From NCBI GenBank assembly GCA_013397695.1, contig VYZI01000054.1, forward strand, positions 1,405,209 through 1,469,208: 64,000 nucleotides of DNA, given 5' to 3'. This DNA is from Centropus unirufus. Taxonomy: Eukaryota > Chordata > Aves > Cuculiformes > Centropidae. Both the position numbers and the translations under genes were made by a program. Below are positions 1 through 8,470 of the stretch, one piece after another. Positions within the stretch are counted from its first letter, which is position 1; each line of letters begins with the position of its first letter. A model generated the notes under the pieces. That model was not told where the DNA came from, ran no database searches, and was given only the letters and a program-made list of their open reading frames with translations.

Positions 1-3000
1 TTCAAAACTTGTGAGATCATATCATAGGAAGTAGAAGATTTATTTTAATATTAATGTGCTGAGAGTTATATCACAGGTTAAATACCAAATAGGCTTCTGG
101 GCAGCTACTAGAAGAGATGATGGTGAGAAGGAGGACATCCTGAAATCATAATTACTTAATCTATACCCAAAGATTTATTTTCCTTTCTGAAGCTCTTTGT
201 CGACAGTCAGGAATTTTCTTCTTTTGCTTTCCTTTTTCCCAGTAGCGGCCGAGGAATCTGTCATGCAAGTAACTTAAGTAACGAGTCATAATACTTAAAA
301 TAAAGCTATTACTAAACCAAAGTTAGAATAAAATGTCAGTATAGCGATGAGGCGATGGAGTTAAAAAAAAAGCAGCTGATACCCAGATAAGCATTTCCAG
401 TTAGCAATTCATGATTTGATATTCTACATGTAAAAAACCCCAGATAGCTGAAAAATTATTTTTGACAGCGTGTTTTCCCTGCAGTGAAGTTTAAAAAAAA
501 AAACAAACCAAAAAACCAAAAAAACCCGAAGTTCATTTTATTACCTCCTACCTCCACTTTACGCTGGAAAAGGTCCTAGTTTGCAGGTTTGGTGCAGAAA
601 AGGAAGTTTCTGTTTTTTAAAGGGCAAGCATGCCAGTAAGTGATGACATCCCTTATTTATTAAATGATAACTACAAACAAACAAAAAGTATTGCAAATAG
701 ACCTCCACTGCCTTTTTAATCAGTATATTACACAAATATTTGATTTTGACTCATCTTGTATTAAAAGAGGCAGGAATTCAAAGGCTAAATGCTTTTACAC
801 ATAACTGCCACGGATGCCAAGCAGTTGCATGTGAACTGCTTTAAGCATCATTAAATTGACACTATACCTAGATATCAAAAATTAAATTAAAATTTTAGTT
901 TCTCTTGGCAGTAACAAACGCTACTGCTCCTTTCCATTAAAGGTAATCCCCGGCAGTGGAATGCCTATCATGGAATGGAAAAAAAACTTTGGTGGTATTG
1001 CAGAAATCAACATGGGGGGTTACTATAATGAGTATTTAGTTCTCAAAGCAACATCTTTACAACCAACCAGTTGGCATGTACATGTAAGTCAGTGAAATTA
1101 CTAAGCAAATTACATCAAACTCAAATTGTATAACCAAACTTAGTAACCATTAACCCTCTCCTATCCCACACATGCATGTCCACCTATATATTTTCTTCCA
1201 CAGAGTTAACACACACAGGCTATGCATATAATCAGTCAAATGATTTCTGGTCTTTTAAATTGAGTACTAACTAAGCCGGCTTTTTGCAAGCATTTACAGT
1301 GGTTAAAGGACCCAACTTGCCATCTGCCCTCAAAAATGAAAGTTCATACATCTTCATGCTTTATATCCTAGAGGGTCTCTTTTCCAAAGCCATTTCCTTA
1401 ATGATTTTTTTTTATTAGTAAAATTGCCATTCAATGACTAACCAGGTACACCGATGCCATGCATACAATTTAATTACACTAACAGTCATACTCAAAGTAT
1501 CTGATGCTCCATTTCACTTATATTTAGCTAGATAATAACAGCAGCAGAATTTGGAAGGAAGCATCATGTAAGAGCAATTAACAGTCTCATAGAGATAAGA
1601 GCATTTTAACTTTGACAATTATCAAGCTGGCAGTTAACTTTCACAATAGGTATGCATGGAAAATGATTCCTTGAAAATTCTCTTAGTTGCTAGCGATATG
1701 GAAAAAAAAAATCCTTTTACAAAGAACTTGTAAACGTATAAACAACAGGAAGTGTACGTTATACTGGATGGTGCTGATTGCCCAAAACATCTTATACACC
1801 ACTGGCATAAGAAGGAAAAAAAAATTAGTTCTGCAAATTTTCACTGTGAAAGAGGAGAGTTCTTCATATATCTTGCTAATGGCCTTGCTCTAAAATAGGA
1901 AATTCCTTTCTGCTAAAGGCTGAACTAATCCATATTCAATGGCTAGACCAGATGGAGAGGTTAAAAGTTTTGTGCAGCATCCTAACTTGGCGACGCACTG
2001 TGCCACCCCACCGAACACGGCTGGCATCTCGCCGCATATCTGGGCTGGGCCAGTTAAAGGGCAAGGTGCATACGTGCCCATGGCCCTCTATGTGTAATCA
2101 AAGTGCATTCTCCTCAACACTGATTAGTGCAGAGAGCTGGGGACTCGTAACTAAATGTGTGCCACTGCTTGGCTAGAAGGACAAATTGAGGATGCTTTAA
2201 GTAACAAATTGAAAAGTTTTAGAAAGGCACTGTAGCAAAGCTTCCACAGGCAGCATTTCATTTTAAGATTATTTTTATTTAGGAATAGAAGCTCTCTTAA
2301 TTAGCAGCAATTTAGCCTCAATAGTAGTTTGTATGCACGACATGATCCCTTGAAATCATACATCTTCACGATTACTTAGATCGGCAGCGGAGCAAAGGTC
2401 GGTAAGTACAACGAAGCACATCACGACACGACACCTGGCAATGCAGGACACCAAGTATTTTTTCTCCAACAGGGTTATTAAGTACTCCCCTCCCCCCAAA
2501 TATATGAGGGACCAGCACTAAATCCTAAATAAATTCAGCACTAAATTTATTCTGTGCTTAAAGATCCACTCAGAAGCTGACACATCTCTGAAGTCATTTT
2601 TGTTTCTTTGGACACACATCAAGATCTGCATCTGATGAACACCGTGTTTCAAGCTGTGTTAAAATACATTATGAGTGCTTCCCAGAGCAGAGCAGTATAA
2701 AGATAGCACTGCAGAAGGAAGAGTTTGACATGGTACTCCCACCTCCAGGGGCAAGTTGGAGATAAAAGTTATATAAGCCTAAGTGACAACGGGGCATCAT
2801 CTGCGCAGTTAATAGTGGCTTTGAGCTCAGAGGTGTTTGTTAGCAGAATCTTTTCTGACTGCTTGGAAGGACAGCAGGTAAAAACTCCAAAGAAAGCTGA
2901 GACGATGATGAGAAGGGAAAGCTCGGCTGTGGGCAGTCCCCACAGAGCAAGTGACACTAACATTCAGCTGCAACTTTGTACCTCCATAGCCAAACCTATG

Positions 3001-3557
3001 CCATTTTTATGCAAAAGGGAAGAAATTCAGCAACTTTTCAAAAACCAATTGATGCCAATAAAAACAAGGATCTTAAGAGAAAAAACAAAACACAGCCAAG
3101 AACTTATTTGACTTTAAGCTCATGAAACAGATGCAATGGGCAGCACTTACGCAAACACTCTGCTGTCTTTCAGGGACGGTAAAAATAGCGCCCACACCAA
3201 GCAGCTTCTACCCCTGCCTCTTTCCCCTCTCCCACACGCTAAACCCCAGCTGCCTGAACAACTGCTCACTGCTGAGGATCTCCACGCAGAACATTGCTGG
3301 TGCCAGGGAAAGCACTCCGTCTTAGGAGAAAGTTTGGTTGCCAGGAAGGTCACGAAAAGTCTGACTAGTCTTGGATGGAGGCACAACATGCGAGCCGACT
3401 TGTGCAAATCACAGGTGACAACCTCTGCCGCACCCACAGGTTTATTTACACTTGTCACTTCAGCGCTGCCTCAACCGGAATAGCTCCAGTACAAAGTCAA
3501 AGCCTCTCGCCTCATTCTAACGTACCTCAAACCACATTTTGTCATCCTGACGAAGAG

Positions 3558-3611
3558 AATAAAGAGCAACTAAATAAAAGACATTTTGGAAGCTGAAAAA
3601 AAAAAAAAAAA
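3558..3611 (+). repeat. Two AATAAA hexamers followed by an A16 tract
   Basis: AATAAA occurs at 3558-3563 and 3573-3578, and sixteen consecutive A follow at 3596-3611, 17 nt after the second hexamer. This is the arrangement of a polyadenylated transcript 3' end copied back into DNA, so it may be the tail of an old retroposed sequence on the plus strand. No parent gene is recognisable in the preceding kilobase and I could not find a target-site duplication. A chance A-tract next to AT-rich sequence is the alternative. Confidence 0.35.
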
Positions 3612-4297
3612 GCGGCACAGTCTCCAGCGTTCCTATCTTTCAGCAAGTGACTACTTCCTCGTTTCTAGCTTTATTTTTTTTTTCCTACAAGGCTTAGGTT
3701 ACCTGAAAATCCCTGCCAGTTGGCAATGCCCAAGCGAATGTTAATAGAAACTTTCAGATCGAGATTAATGGAGCACAGGCGGACTAGGGGAATACTTCTC
3801 TTTCCGAAATTCCAGCGTTCAGTGCCTCCCGATAAATCTCATCCCCAGTTTAAGCGCATGTAAAACAACCATCCGCGCCCTAATTAACCCTCTCCGTACC
3901 AGGCAGATGTCTGGAACAGGATGAAAAAAAAAGAAAATCGTTGCTTTCTGCCTGGTCTCACACCTAGGGGATGCTCAGTGTTTTATTGGAATTTAGAAAC
4001 TGATGAAGCTTTTGCCAAGGGAGGTTTGTTTTGCCGGGAAGGGCTGAGGTAACACGGGCTGGGTCCGGGCTGGGCACAAGGGGACAAGTGGCTGTGGAGG
4101 AATTCCCGCCGGGAAGAGAGCGCACTCAGCTCTGCGCGACCGCCGTGCGTTTCTCCACGTTGCATCAGCAGCATCGAACTCCCCCCCTCCTCCCTCCCCG
4201 CTCGCCCCGCCGTTACCGACCGGGCGGAATACTAAACAGCCGGCTGCCGCCCTTTAGGGAGAGGCGTGGAGAGACCACCAAGTGATTTGGGGAAAAG

Positions 4298-4314
4298 AAA
4301 AAAAAAAAAAAAAA
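4298..4314 (+). repeat. A17 homopolymer
   Basis: Seventeen A in a row on the plus strand, T17 in the sense of CELF2, about 130 bp into the intron downstream of the donor and at the edge of the CpG island. It is likely length-polymorphic. No function is evident. Confidence 0.9.
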
Positions 4315-4442
4315 GGATGGGGGAGCACCCCTTCGCGGGAGGAAGGCAGCCGATGCCCTGCGCCCGCTCTGCGCGCCCGGGGGCAGCGGGCGTCGGGGCG
4401 GGAGATGCCGGGGTACCCAGCGGCAGCCCCGCCGCCACTTAC

Positions 4443-4516
4443 ATTCTATCAGAAACCAACAAGCGGCCGTCGACCATCATCTCCGGAAGGAAATCCAGCT
4501 TGAACGAAGAAGTCAT
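4443..4516 (-). CDS. CELF2: CELF2 alternative first coding exon, downstream (CpG-island) promoter
   Basis: Partial CDS: the coding part of one first exon. CELF2 is an RNA-binding protein of the CUGBP/ELAV-like family that regulates alternative splicing, translation and stability of mRNAs containing GU-rich elements, in nucleus and cytoplasm. The 24 complete codons read MTSSFKLDFLPEMMVDGRLL then VSDR, which I recognise as one of the known alternative CELF2 N-termini; the paralogue CELF1 has a related start with FKLDFLPEMMVD. The reading continues with AT and then GTAAGT, a near-perfect donor (GT at 4442-4441), so the exon ends in phase 2 and the last codon is completed by the next exon, expected to give Ile. 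The ATG at 4516 has A at -3 and is the first in-frame ATG. This N-terminal peptide precedes the first RRM, which is encoded off-window. The identification comes from memory of the vertebrate isoforms. Confidence 0.9.
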
Positions 4517-4801
4517 GCTGGGCTCCGGGCGCGCCGCGGCGGTCGGGAGGGAGGGAGGGAAGGAGGGAGGATGCGGCGGGGCTCGGCGGATCCCACAACT
4601 GCGCCGGGCGGCGGAGAGGCAGGCACAGGTGCGGAGGCCTCCCCGCGGCAGCCGCCAGCCCCGGCAGTTGTCACATTTCTCTCCCCCTCTTGTTTTTTTT
4701 TTTCCGCCAATCCCCTCCGAAATCGACTGCTGAGGCAACTGTCGGTGGAGCGCCAGGTGCTGAGCGGGGAGGCGGAGCCATCTCCCCGCTGCGGTTCCCC
4801 G
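4517..4801 (-). promoter_or_regulatory. CELF2: 5' leader and core-promoter region of the CpG-island CELF2 exon
   Basis: This is GC-rich sequence directly upstream of the ATG at 4516. No TATA box sits at a sensible place, but a CCAAT motif (plus-strand 4707-4711, read ATTGG in gene orientation) could bind NF-Y. An ATG directly followed by TGA (4676-4671) would be a minimal uORF if transcription starts upstream of it. The frame of the main ATG stays open upstream as far as a TAA at 4804-4802, with no ATG inside. The transcription start is not determinable by eye; I place it loosely within 4650-4800. Confidence 0.6.
4545..4571 (+). other. Homopurine tract with a four-run G-quadruplex motif
   Basis: The plus strand carries GGG at 4545-4547, 4549-4551, 4553-4555 and 4557-4559, separated by single A residues, and continues as purines to 4571. 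Four G3 runs with one-base loops fit the most stable class of G-quadruplex motif. It lies 28 bp upstream of the CELF2 start codon on the template strand; the RNA of the gene would be C- and U-rich here. Confidence 0.8.
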
Positions 4802-4976
4802 TTAACCCCTGCGCCCCCGCGAGAGAGGCGCCAGCCCCCGGTACCCGGGATGGTGGGGAAGAAAGATGCGCCGTCCGAGCCTTCCCGCGGCGGGAGGGTA
4901 GCGGGTGGCGGCACCGCCTCGCCCGGCCGAACTTCGAGGGTGGCGGCGGGGGAGACACCCGAGCCCCAGCAGCAGC

Positions 4977-5405
4977 GCTGCCCCATGCGCACCGCGTTAT
5001 AACAGGGAGCCTCTACCCTATACAGCATCCATCGTGTTATAAGGGGGGAGCCGCTGCCCCATACAGCACCCATCGCGTTATAAAGGGGGGGAGCCGCTGC
5101 CCCATACAGCACCCATCGCGTTATAAAAGGGGGGAGCTCCTGTCTGATACAGCACCCATCGTGTTGTAAAGGCGGAGCCGCTGCCCCACACAGCAACCAT
5201 CGCGTTATAAAGGGGGGACCTCCTGCCCCATATAGCGCCCATCGCGTTTTGAAGGGGGGAGCCGCTGCCCCATGCAGCACCCATCGCATTATAAAGGGGA
5301 GAGCAGTTGCCCCATACAGCGTTCACTGTGTTATAAGGGGGGAGCTCCTGCCCCATGCTCACAGCACCCATTACCGTTATAAAGAGGGAGCCCCAGTCCC
5401 CGCGG
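4977..5405. repeat. 42-bp minisatellite, about 10 units, with TATAAA in half of them
   Basis: A GTTATAAAGGGG-type core recurs at 4996, 5036, 5077, 5120, 5163, 5204, 5246, 5288, 5330 and 5376, giving spacings of 40-46 bp, most often 41-43. Each unit continues with a GAGCCGCTGCCCCAT-like block and CAGCACCCATCG. TATAAA is intact in the units at 5077, 5120, 5204, 5288 and 5376 and altered in the others. Units 4 to 7 alternate between CTCCTG and CCGCTG variants, hinting at an 84-bp higher-order unit. Because 42 is divisible by 3, the array creates long open frames on both strands; these are by-products of the repeat. Confidence 0.95.
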
Positions 5406-6861
5406 AGTTTGCAACTGGACACAGGCAGAACCCCCCCTCTGCTTCCATTTCCACGAACGCTGGTGAGTGGTTTGCGCAGACCCAGCTCTTCCCGGTGTGG
5501 CAGGAAAGTGTAGCTGCCACTACCAAACTGGGAGCACTGGGAGCGCTTAGGTGAGTTGCTGGGTACAGGCTCTCGGTGCTCAAATCCCTGCCATTCAGAT
5601 GCTCGTGAAAGGCTCCAGGTGATGTTACAGGTTTGTGAGAGACAAGTAGTAACTCTGTCCTTACTGATCAAAAATAGGGATTTAAAAGAAGTAACGATGG
5701 TAAATCCTTCCTCACATCCAGAAGCCTCTTCTCAGCTTTGCTGCCCTCAGAGTTGGCCACAGCCAGCTCACAGAAGTGGCCCAGCCGTGGTGCACACAAA
5801 ACTCCTCACAGACAAATAGCTGGAGCCACCTCCCCCCCAGCCCTCATCCCTGGAAAATCTGTATAATTTTTCCTTTGCATCTCCAAAACCTACTTGCTTC
5901 AATGCAAAGTAGCTCCAGGCAAAAGAATATTAACATATTTACAAAGATGACTGGATGGTCTGAGCAGTCTAGGCAGACAAAATGTTTCTCTGCATTGTGT
6001 GTGCTTCTCCTCTCTCTCCAGGTTTTATAATTTCATTTGTTCAGGATAATCAACGCTTGGAAAAAAAGTAACAAAAGGAAATTAAAACTACTACACTACT
6101 AAACTTTTCCAAAAAAAAGGGTTCTAAAAAAATAAAGCCAACCAATACATAAATATGCTATTACCGAGGCCCAGTTTTATTTAAATTTTGACCAATGTTG
6201 ATTTGATAATAAAAATACAGACCAGGCAAATTTTCAGAGTCTGGTTTACTGCACTAAGGGAGGCTTTTTCATTTTAAACAGTCAAAAGGAAGAAAAACCC
6301 CTCAGGCTGCTAAAATTTTTGCCTACTTTGCAAGTCTAAAGAAAGAAAAGGTTCACTTGGCCCTCAGCATAATCCCCGCAGGACAGCTGCAATCCTGAAC
6401 AGATATCTATAGTGTTATTAATCTGTTCTGTTCTATATGTTCGCATACTGTCCTTATCACCATGGCACATAAGCATTTATGTGGACATGCACAAAGCAAA
6501 CCTATGGCCCCTCTTTACTAAATTAATGGCAATTCTTCTATGCCACCCATGCACCACAGGGTAGGACTATACAGGAGATAAATAAAAAAAAAAATGCAAA
6601 GTTGAAATGAAAGGAGAAACCGGGACAACTTCCTCCAGCTGGATGCAGCCACCTGGGTTTTGATCTGAGGCCTCCATGGTGGTTAATCCAGCCCAGAGCA
6701 GAGTTGGATTAACTTTCAATTTCAAAATCTTGCCACTGCAGAAGGGGCAGGTTTTAGCTCAGAAGAAATACGGGCAGCTCAGTGAGGATGAAGATACTCT
6801 TTTAAGTAGGAAGACTCCACCCCCACTTCACCCTGTGTGGCTGGATCTGAACCTCTTCATC

Positions 6862-6876
6862 TTTTTTTTTTTTTTT
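6862..6876 (+). repeat. T15 homopolymer
   Basis: Fifteen consecutive T on the plus strand in non-coding sequence. No function is evident. Confidence 0.9.
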
Positions 6877-7935
6877 CTCCTCGTACATGCTAAATCTAAG
6901 GGGTTTCAGTCTCACCAGCCTGCCACTTTTAAGAACTGTGGTCCCACTGCTGCTGGGGGAAAAGTAAATCCACATTTTGCAGAGGATGTAAAGGGGGGAG
7001 GAGGAAAGGGTTGCAAATAATTTTACTTAAAATCTGTATATGGGCTAGTAAGATCTTTATAAATTTGTCCCATTTTGCAAGGTGTAAGTGGTTAAAATGC
7101 TTCATTAAAACATATGTTCTTTTGAAATATTTATTTTCCCTTTTAATTACATGTGAATTAGCTGGAAGAAGCTGTAGGGAAGCCCTCTTACTGACTTAAG
7201 CCTTCTCAGCAGTTTGTTAAATTCTAGCCTCAAATCCCTTGAGGGAATAGTGGATTCAAAGCAGCTTTTAATCATACTATAAGGAGGGTGAAGTAGTATG
7301 TAAGTAGGTCATAGAGAAAGCATTACAAGTGCATAGGTTATTGCTTTATTTAACAACTACAGTGTAACACACTTTTCAAAGCACATTTGCTTTTGCCATT
7401 TAAAAGTTAGAGGCAGGAACAGAGTCAAATGCAGAAAGAAAGCCACTCTGTAGAAGATATTGAGATATCACTCAAAGAAAACTTGTAGGGAGAAACTGAA
7501 TTCGAATAATTCTGTTCTCAAACATAGATTATGTAGTGTCTGTATATGAATTAACTCTCAAACACAGAGGGTAAGTGCTGGAAAACAATGCCCACAACCC
7601 TTGATGCCTTTCACCCTACGACAGGCTCAGCTCTGTTATTTATAACATCAATGCTAATTTCTTGACTGTCACACATGTGCAAAATAGCAATATTTATTAA
7701 AAATGAAGGAAAAATATGGAAGATTTCGTCCATTATTATAGCACAGAGGGAAATGGGGAGAGAGAATGGCAAATGAAGGTGCATTACTTTTCACAGCATA
7801 AATCAGACAATAGATGTAAACACTCGCTTAGAGGAGCTGCATAATTGCAGTGCTATCACTGCCCGCCGATATTAAGCTTTTTCAGCTGGTGAAGCATATG
7901 GCAGTTTTGAGGAAGGAACCTGGAATTCAGAATCA

Positions 7936-8080
7936 GCAATTCTCAGGTTTTAATCCTATTCCAGCTACAAATGTGGCCTCCTATCTATCCTCCTCTTGTT
8001 TCAGAGGCCCAGACCCCAATTGTCCCCACAGTTGCATCATTTACTTTCTGTGCCTTGGTTTCTATGTGTCTAAGTGGGGC
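7936..8080 (+). mobile_element. Eroded MIR-like SINE remnant
   Basis: The right part at 8045-8079 resembles the conserved MIR stretch that reads CTGTGCCTCAGTTTCC followed by a TCTGTAAAATGGGG-like end; here CTGTGCCTTGGTTTC is followed by a diverged ending in GTGGGG. To the left, around 7940-7966, a CAGGTTTTAATCCTATTCCAGCT-like stretch corresponds to the tRNA-derived part. MIR is an ancient amniote tRNA-derived SINE. The match is by eye against remembered consensus. Confidence 0.5.
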
Positions 8081-8447
8081 AGGTGAAGCAATTCCACCTC
8101 GCATTTGCACATTAGTCACCGTTCAAGCAGCTTTTCAAACACAGAGATGTATGCAATTTCTTGAAAGAACGCAACCTTTGAAAACCAAACACTCTTCAGA
8201 GCACAAAAAAACCCTAAAAACACAGTAACAAGTTCAGCTGGAGGAGGACAGAGGTTGAACTATGGATTGCTCTCAAGCGTATGAGCTCACTCTGATATCA
8301 CTACTTTTCCTTTAGTGAGTGACAAAGAGGACATCCCCCTTCCCTTCTAGATCCTGCAGTCAAATCCAGCATGGAGCTCACATCAGGTCCCCTCTCCAGA
8401 CCCTGTCCTCACCCTTTCCTTAACTGCCATTCTTTTTATCAACTTGA

Positions 8448-8470
8448 CCCACCCCCCCCCTCCCCCGCCC
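8448..8470 (-). other. C-rich tract, G-quadruplex motif on the minus strand
   Basis: The plus strand reads CCC, A, nine C, T, five C, G, CCC. The minus strand therefore has four G runs of 3, 5, 9 and 3 separated by single bases, a strong G-quadruplex motif in the sense orientation of the CELF2 pre-mRNA. No neighbouring gene feature explains it. Confidence 0.75.

Larger units (their letters stand above)
1..4442 (-). other. CELF2: CELF2 intron following the downstream first exon (5' part)
   Basis: This stretch lies 3' of the donor at 4442-4441 on the minus strand, so it is the beginning of the intron that separates the alternative first exons from the shared exons. No CELF2 RNA-recognition-motif exon is visible in any frame, so the acceptor is beyond the left edge. 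It is mostly AT-rich unique sequence with an A-rich run near 493-525, two AATAAA hexamers followed by an A16 tract (3558-3611), and an A17 tract at 4298-4314. Plus-strand open frames at 2725-3111 and 3136-3483 resemble no family I recognise and I treat them as chance. Confidence 0.8.
4030..5420. promoter_or_regulatory. CELF2: CpG island spanning the downstream CELF2 first exon
   Basis: CG dinucleotides and overall G+C rise sharply from about 4030 and fall again after about 5420, in contrast to the AT-rich DNA on both sides. The island contains the coding first exon at 4516-4443, its GC-rich leader, GC-box-like sequences (for example around 4393-4404 and 4766-4777), a CCAAT box at 4707-4711 and a 42-bp tandem repeat in its upstream half. 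This is the usual architecture of a broad, TATA-less vertebrate promoter. The borders are judged by eye. Confidence 0.85.

Noticed and set aside
2725..3483. Plus-strand frames of 128 and 115 codons
   Set aside because: No recognisable family, no splice or promoter context, and overlap with a 103-codon frame on the opposite strand. Kept only as background to the A-tail observation.
4266..5169. Plus-strand open frames of 143-159 codons in the CpG island
   Set aside because: GC-rich DNA is poor in stop codons; compositions are Pro/Arg/Gly-rich without recognisable motifs, and the supported gene is on the other strand.
4513..5671. Long minus-strand open frames (258 and 197 codons) over the minisatellite
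   Set aside because: They arise because the 42-bp unit is a multiple of three and GC-rich; translations are repeats of the same short peptide with no known domain and do not coincide with the CELF2 frame.
7381..7440. Possible further MIR fragment
   Set aside because: Only a few scattered words match; no ordered blocks as at 28006-28097.
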